A stretch of 64,000 nt of DNA from Halocaridina rubra (Eukaryota > Arthropoda > Malacostraca > Decapoda > Atyidae), in NCBI GenBank assembly GCA_037179515.1, contig JAXCGZ010020802.1, positions 17,501 through 81,500 of the forward strand. Reading direction: 5' to 3'. Position numbers and translations under genes: made by a program. Under the pieces are notes generated by a model, which ran no database searches, was not told the DNA's origin, and saw only the letters and a list, made by a program, of their open reading frames with translations. Each line of letters starts with the position of its first letter. Within the stretch, counting starts at the first letter, position 1. Of this stretch, positions 1 through 44,157 are shown in pieces.

Positions 1-1450
1 GCTGTTGTTTTCTTCCTCTTCTTCGCTCACTAATTTTGTCATTTCCTCCAAGTCTTCATCAGTCTGCGAGTGGCAGTTGATCGGATCATTGACGTCTTCG
101 CGAGTCATATCTTTAAAGCCTTCTCCTCCTAGCAATGCAGCCAACTTCTCAGCTTTCTCAACTGCCGAGTTATGCACTTCATCAGGAGCGAATCCCTCAT
201 AGTCGTAGATGACTTCGGGCCACAATTTCTTCCAGCTGTCATTGATTGTGGCCACCTTCAGTGCAAATTCTTTGTCCGCATCCATGGAGACAACCAGGTT
301 CGCCAGGGCATTTCGCGTGTAGAGGGCTTGAACGCACAAATAACGCCTTGATCCATAGGTTCAATCAGTGATGTTGTATTCGGTGGCAAGAACTCTACCT
401 GAACACTGTAAAAATGGAGATCAGTTGCGTGGCCACCAACATTATCCATCGACAGAAGGACTTTAAATTCAAGGCCCTTCTCCACCAGATAAACTCTGAC
501 CTGAGGGATAAAGCATTGGTGAAACCAGTCTGATGTGAGGCTTTTCATGATCCAGGCCTTAGGGTTATGCATCCAATACACTGGCAGCACATTCTTGTTT
601 TTGTTCTTCAAAACCCAAGGGTCCTTAGACTTGTAGATAAGCATTGGCTTTAACATAAAGACTGCAGCACTCCCACACATGATGAGGGTACTGAGGTCTT
701 TGTGCACTTTATATCCAAGGGCTTTAGCTTCTTACTTAAAAAGAAAAGTGCGAGATGGTATTCTCTTCCAAAATAACCCAGTCTCATCCATGTTGAACAC
801 TTGCTCAGGAGCATAACTGCCTTCCTCAATAATTTTCTTGAAGTCGTTGTTCACATAATCTTCAGCTGCAGCTGTATCTGCAGAGGCAGCTTTGCCAGCA
901 CCAAAACGCTCTTTAGGCCATAGAGTTTTTGAAATTTGGTGAACCATCCCTTGCTAGCAACAAACGATGGTTTCCTCGGCGGAGAATAGCTGGACGGTCC
1001 TGGTTGAGGGTCTTTCATTTCTTCTTTCTCATCCTCCTCACAGTTGCCACTGTCGTCGTTGGGTTCGTTTGCAGCGAATGTCTCATACAGCTTCTTCGCC
1101 TTTGTTTGTATGATACTGGTGTCTAATCTAATGTTCTTCTTCTTGCAGTCAGCAATCCACAGGGCCAAAGCAGATTCCATCCGCACTATAATCTTATTGC
1201 GAGGTGTTATGGCCCTCTTTGTTGTTTTGTTAAAAATAAGAGTCGCTGTCTTACTGATATTCGCCTCTCCCTTCTTGATGTAGCGAACAGTAGATTCGTT
1301 GATGCCGAAATGGCGGCCGACAGCCAAGAAACTTCTTCCTTCCTTCAGCATATCTAACAGTATTACCTTCTTTGCTATGGTCAACATCTTCCTTTGCCAC
1401 TTAGGCTCACTACCAGAAGCCATAGAAGTTGAAAGACGCTTGGGTGGCAT
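1..1450 (-). pseudogene. Tigger/pogo-like DNA transposase, broken
   Basis: The frame starts at an ATG at 1450 and reads leftwards to the window edge. The N-terminal ~200 residues carry a CENP-B/jerky-type helix-turn-helix region (ILLDMLKEGRSF, GINESTVRYIKKGE). A DDE-type catalytic core follows: NMDETGLFWKRIPSRTF near 745-800, LLSMDNVGGHA near 430-460, and PPNTTSLIEPMDQGV near 345-390, giving three Asp positions as in Tigger/pogo families. An acidic tail is open to base 1. The frame shifts around 930 and has an in-frame stop at 732-734, with further damage near 260-330, so no functional protein is expected. The assignment to the Tigger/jerky group is firm; the exact subfamily is not. Confidence 0.88.
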
Positions 1451-2013
1451 TGCAGGGGTGGAAATAAAGCAAAAGTTTCACAAAAAACACAACCACAACG
1501 TATTAAGAGGCACAACACGAAAGGCGCACACGTAAAACTGAATGGGTGAGGCGACACATTGGGAGATGTTGGAAGAGTCAAGCTTCAATCAAAAAGCCAA
1601 TCAGACCCCATGATACAGAACACAATTCTGTGATTAGTCGTCTCCCACCCATCAGCCAATATCATCCCATGTACTATCTCACGTAGGAACGACCCTTAGT
1701 GTTTTCAAAGACGCAGATATCTACGCAGCATATACTGTACCGGTATCGTATTTTATATGGTGTAATACTGCGAGTTACATGTTTAAATTTATGTTTTTTA
1801 CAATATTTTACTGTTTTATTATTCTTAGGCTAGGAAATACTTTTTTATCAATAATATAATGAAAATACTGGAAATTTTAATATATATACACACATCGTAG
1901 ATTCCCGCGATATGCCCAGAAAATCTGCGATATAAAATACATATGCTCACCATACAAACCCGCGATGCAAAAAATCCGCGGAAGGTGAACCACGATATAG
2001 CAAGGGATTACTG
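1..2013 (-). mobile_element. Tigger-like DNA transposon, right part of the element
   Basis: Upstream of the transposase, the minus strand ends in an AT-rich terminal region with repeated CGCGATAT/CCGCGGAT-like words (about 1895-2013), typical of Tigger terminal repeats. The element stops at ..GGGATTACTG (2004-2013) and is followed directly by TA at 2014-2015, the TA target expected for pogo/Tigger insertions. The other end lies before base 1. Confidence 0.75.
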
Positions 2014-3470
<1,457 letters not shown>

Positions 3471-3883
3471 ATGTGCTATCATTATATGTTTGTATATCTA
3501 TAAAAGGATGTGAAAGGATGCATAAAATAAGAGGATGAAAGGAAGAATGAATAAGTTTAATATAGAGTTGGTATGTGTAGCCTTGCGTATTACACATATA
3601 GGGACAATTTTATGCACTATGTGTATGCTTATGTGTACTTGAACATGTATATATTGGTGTTGTATGTTAGTAAATATGTATTTACTTATTTTATTTACAG
3701 TATTATGGCAACAGGCCATTGACTATTGCAATGTGAGCTTACACCTTGTATGTATACTTATTCATTTATACTATGTCTCTATGTATGTATGATTTATATA
3801 GGATGTATGCATAGCCCATTTTAAAATAAAATGAAATAGGATAAGGGGGGATCCCTTTATAAAGTCCATTACTTTCCACAAAC
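3471..3883. other. No recognised feature
   Basis: AT-rich sequence without a convincing coding frame or named repeat. Confidence 0.5.
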
Positions 3884-4371
3884 AAAGAAATCAGTGGCGG
3901 CTCATGTATAGGCACTGCAGAGCTGCAGCATCCCCTATTTTCACTCGATTTTATCGATAACATTCAAAGTAATGAGTTTATTTTGTATTTCTTTATACTC
4001 ATACATTATATAATCCTTAAGCTTAATGACAGTAGCCATCCCCTAGCTCATGAAAAATTTACAAAAATCCTAACTGTGTGCTTCACAGTTCCAGTAATGG
4101 AGTGTTTGGCTGTTGTGCACATGCGCACATGTCTGAAATAAAAAGCTCCATACTAGTTAGAGAGAGCACTGTCACTCACGCAGTGTCAACCCTGTTGTTC
4201 AAGGGTAAGGCGATGTTTCTTTTTGACTAAGCGTGTGTTGTGCTTAAAAACTGTGTGCCATATTCTTGAATGTGATAGAATACAGAATTAAATGATTATC
4301 ATGCTTCCAGCTATTCTATTTAATTCATAGACTAATTAATTTTTTTTACAGAAAATTTAAATAAACTAACC

Positions 4372-5123
4372 ATGGCCTCCTTGCATCCCCAAGAAACAAG
4401 TTCTGTGATTGTAAGTGAACTTAAACAACTTATGTCTTCATAATTGTCTCACTATGAGAAAGTTACAGTTAAGAAGAGAAGCCTTGCAAGAACCTGATAT
4501 TCAAATATCTCAGCCAGGAATAAGCAACAACAAGAAGTATATTCGTAGCTTTAATTCTGAATGGTACTAACTGAAAAGTTGGCTTTGTGGCTGTGAAGTA
4601 AAATATGCAATATTTTGCTTCCCGTGATTGCTGTTTAGAGGTGATGTAACGTGGACAAAAGACTGTTTTAAAAATATAAACAAAGTGAAAGAAAAAACTG
4701 AAAAACATGATAAGGCAAAGAAGCAAGTTGAAAATATGGTATCATTGTCATTTTTAGAAAACGTAAATATTAAGGAGAATGCAGACTTTCAATCAATGGG
4801 CATAATTTAAAGGTTAAAAAGAACTGTGATATTTTATCCAAAGTAATAGACTGCATTTTCTTTTGTGGAAACTTTGAAACTCCTTTATAGGGACATGATG
4901 AAAAAGACGATTCAGTAAATCCAGGGGTATTTAGAGGATTAATAAATTTTGCATCTAGATTAGATCCAGATTTGAAGAATCACTTAGAAACAAGTATGCT
5001 CTTCAAAGACCATTCAGAATGAGATACTTGACTGCCTGCTACACATATGAGATAAGGACAGAAAATAGAGAAATTTCCTTTGTAGCTGTCATGGTTGATG
5101 ACACAACATATGTTTCATAACAT
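4372..5123 (+). pseudogene. hAT-like transposase, N-terminal part (decayed)
   Basis: Broken frames read like the TTF/ZMYM-type N-terminus of domesticated-style hAT transposases: a WLCGCEVKYAIFCFP block near 4575-4625, a W-T-K-D-CFKNINKVKEK block near 4650-4700, and a RGLINFASRLDPDLKNHLE block near 4932-4990. It ends in an AVMVDDTT motif (about 5086-5108), the start of the catalytic core. Several stops and frameshifts are present. The LINE insertion follows immediately. Confidence 0.7.
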
Positions 5124-5125
5124 AT

Positions 5126-5872
5126 GTTAGTTCACTGCTCTCTTCTGAGAGAGACGAGATTGCTGCTTGGAATGTCCAGATTAAGGAAAACATTGAACAG
5201 TTCAGAAAAGAGTTCCAGGAGCTGAATATGGAAAATGATGCCATGAAAACTTCCTTTGCTGATGCACAAAAGGGGAATGTGGCAGTAAAAGAGGCTGTAA
5301 AGGTGGTGGCATTGGAAAACATACAAACAGTTGACTATAAAGAGACAGTAATCGAAAAAATGAAAGACGTTGTGATGGAAAGGGCAAACCCACTCATCAG
5401 ACAGGCACTTGATAAGGAGAAGACAGTGGTAATCTCAGGCATAAATGAATCCCAGGAGCCAACATGGCAGGGGAGACTTGAAGAAAATAAAGCTAGGGTT
5501 GTAGACCTGATAAGAAAGCTTGGAGTAGTTTGTGGTCCTGAGGATATTGTAAACATACACCAACTAGGTAAATATTCGAGGGAAGGAAAGCCGAGACCAA
5601 CAAAAGTAACCTTTGAGAGAGGGGAAACATGTAGGGAAATATTGTTAAGAGAAAAAAGTCTAAAAGACCTTCAAGAATTCAAAGAAGTGTTCATTAGACG
5701 ATACAGAACACAGGAAGAGATGGGAAAGATCAAAAACTTGTTGCAAGAGGCAAGAAGGTTAAATGATGAAAGAAATGAAGAACAGAAGAAAAATTTTTGT
5801 TACAGAGTTCTTCCAGACAAAGGGGAGATAAAGAAGATAATGACAGAAGATCAGGGGATGGGGCCTCATTAA
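5126..5872 (+). pseudogene. LINE family A ORF1 protein, N-terminally truncated
   Basis: The open frame continues from the truncation point to a TAA at 5870-5872. It begins in a helical Glu/Lys-rich region (end of the coiled coil). An L1-ORF1-like RNA-binding region follows: VVISGINESQEP, then DIVNIHQLGKYSREGKPRP and TKVTFERGETC, then a basic tail. Such ORF1 proteins coat LINE RNA and act as nucleic-acid chaperones (family knowledge). Near the end, the in-frame heptamer A-AAT-TTT (5791-5797) lies in the region overlapped by ORF2. Confidence 0.8.
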
Positions 5873-8698
5873 GATTGTTATACACAAATGCTGATGGATT
5901 AGCTGGTAAGGCAGTAGAATTAAAGATAGGATTCACAACAGTAAGGCACATATAGTAGCAATTACAGAGACTAAGTTGAGTGAGGACATAAACAGTGTCA
6001 CAGTTTTTCCTAAGGGCTTCAGAATACTAAGGGTTGAAAGATGTGAGAGGACTGGTGGAGGGATAGCACTGCTCATAAGTGAAAGGATTCAAGTTGAAGA
6101 AATAAACTTGGCTATAGAAAGTGAGTTCAAGGAATTTCTTGTTGCTCGCATAAATACTGGGTCAGAGAGCATTATAATAACTGTTGTATACAACCCACCA
6201 AGGAACCAATATAGGCTTGAAGTTTATGAGGAAAGTCATATAGGTACTATTGAAGTCATAAACTCAGTGGTTAACATGGCACGGGAAAAAAAAATGTAGG
6301 ATTTTGATTATGGGAGACTTTAATCATAAAGAGATAGATTGGATAAATCTCGACCCACACACTGGTGAGGACTCATTCGGGGCAAAGATTCCTAGATTGC
6401 GTACAAGGGAATTTCCTACACCAACATGTAATGGAACCAACAAGGGCCAGGGGTGGGGATGAGCCATCACTACTTGATCTAGTGTTCACAGATAATGTGT
6501 TGGATATTGAAAATATTGAGTATGAACCACCAATTGGAAAGAGTGACCACTGTGTGTTGTTGATGGAGTATATCATTGAAGATATTCTTCCTGAGAGTAG
6601 AGGCACTGAGGACATGAGGAGGAACTATCCGAAAGGAGATTACATCAAAATGAATGAGCTTTTTGCAGTTATTGACTGGAGAACCTTGTTTTACAACAAA
6701 TCTGTACAAGAAATGTATGACATCTTTTGTGAGAAATATGGGAAGATAGTAGATTGCTGCATACCTGTCACCAAAGTAGGTGTAATTCATGCCAGAGAGA
6801 AATGGTTCGATAATGGGTGTAAAAGAGCTAAGGAGTGGAGAGACAAATGCTGGAAAAGGTATAGGAGGAGAAAAAACATAAATGCCTGGCAAACCTACAA
6901 AAGAGCAAGAAATGACTACCTAAGTAAAAGGAGAGAGGCAGAGAGAGACTATGAGAGGGACATCACCAGGAAGGCTAAAGAAAATCCCAAGCTTTTCCAC
7001 AGCTTTATCAGAGGAAAAATGAAGGTAAAAGAACAGGTTTTAAGGCTAAAGAGAGCAGATGGAAGCATCACTGAGACGGATGAAGAGATCTGCAAAGAAT
7101 AGAACAAGGGGTTTCAGTCAGTATTTACAGTAGAAAATACCCCACCCCCTCAGATTGCAGAGATAGAAGCTCAAGGGCCGGTATTAGAGAACATCAACCT
7201 TACAGCCACAGAGGTATGCAAAGTGCTGATGGATTTAGATGTTCATAAAGCTACAGGTCCTGATGACATATCCCCTCATGTGCTTAAAAAATGCGCAAAC
7301 ACAATATCAGTGGCACTAAGTATCATATTTAAGGAGTCACTGGAGTCGGGGGAGATTCCAAGATGCTGGAAACAAGCAAATGTGATACCTATCTTCAAAA
7401 AGGGAAGGAGGGATACGGCTCTGAACTATAGACCAGTTTCGTTGACCAGCATAGTTTGCAAAGTTATGGAGAAACTACTAAGGAAACGTATCTCTCTTCA
7501 CTTGGAATCCTTCAACTTTTTGTCAGTGAGGCAACATGGCTTCAGAGCAGGTAGATCAACAGTAACAAACTTATTAGAATTTTATGATGAGGTAAGCCAA
7601 ATCTTACAGGAAAGAGAGGGCTGGGCAGATTGCATATTCCTAGACTTCCAGAAAGCGTTTGACACTGTTCCACATGGGAGACTTATTAGGAAGCTGCAAT
7701 CAATGGCTAGAATAGGTGGAAATGTTTTTTAATGGATAAAAACTTACTTAGAAGGAAGGGAACAGGGGGTTAGAGTAAGACACTCAGTGTCTGAATGGAG
7801 AAGAGTTAGTAGTGGAGTTCCACAGGGTTCAGTTTTAGGGCCACTTTTGTTCCTTGTATATGTAAATGACCTACCAGAGTCTGTAAATTCATTCATGAAT
7901 ATGTTTGCAGATGATGCAAAGATTGTGAAGAAAGTAAAAAACGAGAACAATGGTAGAGAACTTCAGGAGGATCTAAATAATCTGCATGAGTGGTCAGAAA
8001 AGTGGCTATTGAAATTCAATACTTCAAAATGTAAGGTAATAAGAATGGGTACAAGTGCAAGAAGGCCCAAGCTTGACTACTCGGAGGCTGGAGTACAACT
8101 TCAAGAGACGGAAAATGAGAGAGATCTAGGAGTAAACATACTGGCAGATTTGTCTCCAGAAATACACATAAATGGCATAGTAAGGGCAGCATATGCATTC
8201 TTATCAAATGTAAGGGTAGCCTTCAGGCACATGGACAAGGAAATGTTCAGAAATATTTATGTAACCCATGTGAGGCCAAAATTCGAATATGCAGCCCCCT
8301 TTTGGAATCCGCACTTGAAAAAGCACATAGCTAAGCTTGAAAAAGTTCAAAGACATGCCACGAAACTGGTGCCAGAAATACGCAATCTCAGTTATGATAA
8401 GAGGCTGAGGGAATTAGACTTACCATCACTCGAAGCTAGAAGAGTGAGGGGGGATATGGTGACAGTCTTTAAATTCCTTCATTGTTATGATAGAGTGGAT
8501 AGGGATCGATATTTTGATATGGCTGGCTCTAGAACTAGAGGTCATAGTTTGAAGCTTCGTAAGAAAACTTCTTTGCAGGATGTAAGGAAGTACATTTTCA
8601 GTGTAAGAGTAGTTGATAATTGGAATTCGCTAAGCGAGGAGGTAGTTAATGCTATCTCAATCCATAGTTTTAAGGACAGGTATGATAAGTATCACTAA
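5779..8698 (+). pseudogene. LINE family A ORF2 (endonuclease + reverse transcriptase), broken
   Basis: The -1 frame relative to ORF1 opens after a TGA at 5776-5778. An APE-type endonuclease follows (ETKLSED, NPPRNQ, GDFNHKEIDW, SDHCVLL), then the RT domain (FLDFQKAFDTVPHGR, SSGVPQGSVLGPL, MFADDAKI). The reading is broken near 5920, in the A run at about 6288-6297, near 6385, by a TAG near 7100 and by a TAA near 7730. No RNase H domain is visible. It is not translatable as one protein. Confidence 0.88.
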
Positions 8699-8722
8699 GT
8701 CTAAAATGGAACCGATCAGGAG

Positions 8723-8790
8723 ACGGGAAGATACGAGCTTTGGGCTCTTTCCCGTAAACACAATTAGGTAATCACAATTAGGTAATCACA
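8723..8790 (+). promoter_or_regulatory. LINE 3' stem-loop and terminal repeats (copy A1)
   Basis: ACGGGAA at 8723-8729 pairs with TTCCCGT at 8749-8755, enclosing a GAGC/GCTC inner stem with a TTTGG loop. The 14-nt unit AATTAGGTAATCAC then occurs twice. The block is retained in most family A copies. In CR1/L2-like LINEs a 3' hairpin plus short repeats is the site recognised by the RT; that role here is inferred. Confidence 0.6.
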
Positions 8791-9640
8791 CTCAAATAGT
8801 CATTGTTCTATGGTACGTGTTGAATTGAGAAGTAATTGAACGTGTTTTTTTGGGGTAGGGGATTCTTTATTCTAGAAAATCAATCTGCAAATTGACATAT
8901 TGAAATGTATTCAAGAACAATTAGACATAATTCTTCAAAGAAATGGACAAAAATCTGATAGGTCAGACATTTCATGATGCAAATGTCTTGAATGGCAAAA
9001 AAGCATGAGTTCAAGCAAATATGAAAGCAGTTTATAGTGATGCACATTTCATTCACTGTTATACACATGAACTTAATTTAATAATGATAAATGCAGCAAG
9101 TATTACACGGAATGCAAGAAAATTTTTTCTAACATTTTGGCTATTCCACCATTCTTCTCAAGATCACTGTAACGTGTAACCATTCTCAAGAATGAACTTT
9201 CTACAGATAAAAGAGTATTGACCACTGAAGTATATCCCATGATTGACAAAGAAAAGCTTGAAACTGAATTAAAAGTATTCTATTGCAAATCCGATATGCA
9301 TGAATGATTGATTGATTGAGCTGCTGAAATTTATCTTGGGAAATTATCTAAATGATGTTCTTAGAAAAATTACTTAACTGATAAAAATCCTCTTGACAAT
9401 TCCCATGAATACATAGCCAGACCACTGCTTTTCAACACTGAAGAGAATAAAAACTTTTCTAAGGAGCACTATGAATCCTGAAAGACTGAATAAACTTGCA
9501 GTGCTTTCAAAGGAGAAAAATTTCCTCAAAAGTCATCCAGAGATAAAGGAGAAAATTATTCATATTTTCGTTCAAATTAAAACAAGAAGAATGGATTTCG
9601 TTTTTAAAGGAATGGATCAAGCGTGAAATGTAACAATTTA
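8791..9640 (+). pseudogene. hAT-like transposase, C-terminal part (decayed)
   Basis: The frame resumes with TQIVIVLWYVLN (8791-8829). Conserved hAT/DUF4371 blocks follow: KNLIGQTFHDANVLNGKKA, HFIHCYTHELNLIMINAAS (about 9047-9105) and a frameshifted FSNILAIPPFFSRSL block near 9127-9165. Multiple stops and shifts are present. Together with 4372-5123 this is one transposase gene split by the LINE. Confidence 0.75.
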
Positions 9641-10107
9641 GGCTATTAGAGTGTAAAATTTTTTTGCTTCGGATTTTATCAATTTTATATTTAAATTTTC
9701 TCTTTATATGTTTGCTTTCTTTTACACAATATTAAAAAAAATGGCTAAAAATATTCTAAAACAGCACCCCCCACTAATTTAGCTATGAGCTGCCACTGAA
9801 AGGGATACACTCATATGCCATCTTTACATGTGGCTAAAGTCTTAGGCTTCATGCATGTTCGCATTTACGTATGTGTGTACATATGTTGCAGTAATATATG
9901 TATGTATACCTATATAAACGTTTGTAAGGGTTGTCAGGTTGAATGAATGTATATTAATACAATATTGTACCACTTGATATCTCTAAGTCCCTCAATCGAG
10001 CATGCAGTCATCAACTCCCGCTCTTAGGGTCTTGTTCGAGATTCATTGAGAAAACTTGTTTTTTGTAATTGTATTCTATTGCTTTATGTTGCTATTATCC
10101 TGCTTTT

Positions 10108-10167
10108 AATTATTATTATTACTATTATTATTATTATTATCATCATTATTATTATTATTACTATTTT

Positions 10168-10216
<49 letters not shown>
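10108..10216. repeat. Compound (TTA)n-(GTA)n microsatellite
   Basis: Imperfect TTA repeats followed by a clean GTA array at 10168-10216. Confidence 0.9.
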
Positions 10217-10217
<1 letters not shown>

Positions 10218-10430
10218 TTTAGTGTGATCCTAATTACTTTCATTATGGATAATACTTTACCTCTTATTATTCTTAACTGAACTTACTTCCACTGTATTTC
10301 CTACTTTTCTTCTTTCTTATGGATGATTTTATTATCCTTATTCTAACTGCTATTCATATTGAATTTTTTTCATTCCAATATATTATAAAAGTCTTGCCAT
10401 AGTTATTCTTATCATCATCATCATAATTTA

Positions 10431-10432
<2 letters not shown>

Positions 10433-10481
<49 letters not shown>

Positions 10482-10510
10482 TATTTATTATTATTATTAT
10501 TATTATTATT
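10433..10510. repeat. (TTA)n microsatellite
   Basis: TTA triplet repeat with a single interruption. Confidence 0.92.
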
Positions 10511-11320
10511 GTTTTGCATATTGTAATTATTGACTTCATGATTATAATAATTGCTATTTTGTTATTATAATTATTATTGTTTCCATTATTACTATTATTA
10601 CTTCTTATATTACTATTATCTGTACCTACCATAATTTATATTCTCAATTTTGTTACTATTCATTTTCTTGTCATTTCTATTATTCATTTCCTTATTACAT
10701 TAACTTCATTAACTTTATTCATTAATTTAACATTCACTACTTCCTAACATTGCCACGTTTCCTAATCCACTTCTTTTAAAGAATAAACTGTGTGTATACT
10801 ACGAGAGATCGACTTAATCTTCTTTACTATCTTTCAGCCTCTTTTTATTTCATTTTCGTGCTTTCCCCCCAAATTCCTTCCCATCCTACTCCCCCGATCG
10901 ACAGTGAAGACACCACGAATAGGGCTAAGAGAATGTGCTCAATGCCGTCACTATTCCCCGTACCCAACCAATCCCATTTTATCAGTAGACAGTGCATTTG
11001 GTGTCTGTTAAGAGTTCCAACCTTTGGAACAGACTGTCATAGGACATATATGAAACAGGATGAGCATCAGCAATCAAAAGGAAACTGAAAAAAAAAATTG
11101 TATTGATTGAATAGTCATTGTATTGTACTTTTGACCATATTCATATGGGTATGATATTCTTGTAGAGAAAAATATAATTTTAGAATTAAAAAAATATATG
11201 TATGTAAACAGTAATTACATTACGTTACTCTAAGATATATTTTTACATTACGTCTCTTGTGTTGCATATGCATTAGAATATCCAATGTGGGCGGTGTGAA
11301 ATACAGGAATATTATCATTA

Positions 11321-11322
<2 letters not shown>

Positions 11323-11407
<85 letters not shown>

Positions 11408-11417
11408 TATTATTATA
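11323..11417. repeat. (TTA)n microsatellite
   Basis: About 30 TTA units. Confidence 0.92.
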
Positions 11418-12460
11418 ACACAGCAATATTTCCACACTGCTACTTTCCTTTGAACAGCTTAGGCGGGATCTATGAGCTGACCTAGGTTCGTGTCCTGCAC
11501 ATACAAGAAAAAGATGAGAAGAAGATAAAGAAGCTTCGCAGCATTCATTGTGTATACATCTTCAACAAGGTAACTGAAACCCTGCTTTTAAAGTATAATC
11601 ACAATTAAAAAAAATCGTAACAAGTTATTTTTATGGGAAACATGAGTTGTTGATGGATACCACTTGGACTAACAAGAATAATAATAAAAAAAAATAAACA
11701 TTGTTTTTCACCAATATGTCAGTATTTTGGCATCTTATACTTTGTTCTGTTATACTCTATAGTGGAAAAAAGATGACTTACCATTTTATCATGGGCATTT
11801 AAGTGATGTATGTGTACATAATTATTTCTTTTCTTAAAGATGCATGATAGTCATTATCAAAGCCTGACCTCACGAAGATACTCTTCAACATGGCTTCCCT
11901 CATATAGTGGTGTTTTTACATAACCTGATATACTAAAAAAAAAAAAAAGTAGCACCACTATCAACTCATATTTATTGCCAAGGTATTCTGGCAAGCTGTG
12001 AACTTGCATAAGCCACCTTGGAGAATTGATTTTGGACCTCCTGGTGTGAAACAAGCACTGTATTTTTTTTTTTTTTTTTAATGAAAAGGTTCCATCATAT
12101 TCTCCTTAATTACCAGGGTGCCCATATCTGTGTCAAAATAATTTAGGTAGCACGGTTCAGATATAACTTGTTGCAGTTAGAGTATACTTTTCTAAACTTT
12201 TTTTGGTATAAATATTTTTATTAATCATGACACATATTGCTTTATGTCTCATGCTATAAAGCACCTTGTAGTGTTTAACCAACCTAATGTGAGGACACTT
12301 TTAAGATAGATGCATAAAGCAAAAAGTTTTTCATATAAACAGTTATAAAACTTATTGTACTTGGATTATGAAACTTATATTATTTAAAAACTCTATATAG
12401 TACAGAAGATATATTACAGTAATAATATATATCACAATATACATACAAACACAACCAGTG

Positions 12461-13338
12461 TTTATTAATGTGGCACGAAGGCAAAATATTCTTTAGGCAG
12501 TTTGCAGTACCATGTTTGAGTTCATTTGGCAAGCTTCTGTACCTAAAAAGCAAGAATCCAGAATTGTTGATAAATTGGAGTGTACCACATTCACATTTTT
12601 CTTAGCATAATATACTGTACAATGGTTGAAATTTTTCTAAAAAGCACTCAAGCCACAACGACACAAATGTTGCTTGAATTTATCACAGGCAGCAGTGGCA
12701 CTTTACACGGTCATACACTTAATACAATATACATATATACAGTGGATTAACTTGAAATTCCTCATATATACTCTGTAAAGGTATATGTATGGTACTTATG
12801 CATAAATAAACAGCGTATCACTGAAGTCTATCAGAGTATCTTCCTATATACAAACTTAATAACAGAGTATGCCCTCAAGTTACTTTTAATGTTTTTGTCT
12901 CACTGACGAAAAAAATATTAATGCTTTCAATACATATTCTACACATAACTACAATAGTTTAAATTTGGGTGTTTTACTAGTAAGACTAATAGAGTATTGT
13001 ATTGCTATTATAAAATAATGAAAAATTAGCATTATTAACAAAATACTCAAGGAAGTTAGCCAGGTCACTTTGAATTATAATATGAAGAGGAAAATAAGAC
13101 ACAGGGGATAGGAATTATAAGGCTTTGGCACCGATAGATATCCCATGGTCACTGTTTCCAACCAGTTGATATGGCATCACTCACTTGGCACACAGTATCT
13201 TGGCATAATTGGGCTAATAGACCTTACCATGATTTCTGTAAAAAAAGGTTATCACTATTGGAAATATGTACATGGATACAAGTTCTTTCATGCTAAGAGT
13301 AATCATTTTTTCTTTTTAATCTGCTGTCCTATAAAATA
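12461..13338 (-). other. Probable 3' UTR of the TTC28-like gene
   Basis: Largely unique AT-rich sequence downstream of the stop codon. Candidate minus-strand poly(A) signals are ATTAAA at 13315-13320 and 12884-12889, and AATAAA at 12461-12466 and 12217-12222. The sequence alone does not show which is used; the left boundary is set at the first AATAAA only as a working limit. Confidence 0.3.
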
Positions 13339-44035
<30,697 letters not shown>

Positions 44036-44157
44036 CTGTTGAAAAAAAAGACAATATCAGCATATATGAGTACAAAGCCATTTCAAAATGTGAAGAAAAT
44101 CCTAAGTCCATATGTATGTATATGCATTACGCTGAAATATCTCTGGCATACGGTTAG

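Larger units (their letters stand above)
5124..8790 (+). mobile_element. LINE family A, copy A1 (5'-truncated)
   Basis: Non-LTR retrotransposon holding the end of the ORF1 coiled coil, the rest of ORF1, an endonuclease/RT ORF2, and a 3' UTR ending in two copies of a 14-nt unit (AATTAGGTAATCAC, 8763-8790). The 5' end is cut inside ORF1. It lies within the catalytic core of the older hAT transposase, whose frame resumes at 8791. Confidence 0.92.
3892..9798 (+). mobile_element. hAT-like DNA transposon with a nested LINE
   Basis: The left end CAGTGGCGGCTCAT (3892-3905) matches the reverse complement of the right end (9785-9798) at 13 of 14 positions. The flanks AAAGAAAT (3884-3891) and AAAGGGAT (9799-9806) form an imperfect 8-bp target duplication, the hAT hallmark. 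Remnants of a ZMYM1/DUF4371-type transposase lie inside on the same strand. A family A LINE (5124-8790) was inserted later; without it the element is about 2.2 kb. Confidence 0.82.
9807..12460. other. Gene-free, repeat-rich flank
   Basis: Contains the triplet arrays listed separately and AT-rich sequence. Short frames around 10790-11088 and 11857-12054 resemble no family I know and lack supporting signals. Confidence 0.5.

Noticed and set aside
11470..11520. Possible tRNA B box (GACCTAGGTTCGTGTCC) on the plus strand
   Set aside because: No A box at the right distance and no cloverleaf.
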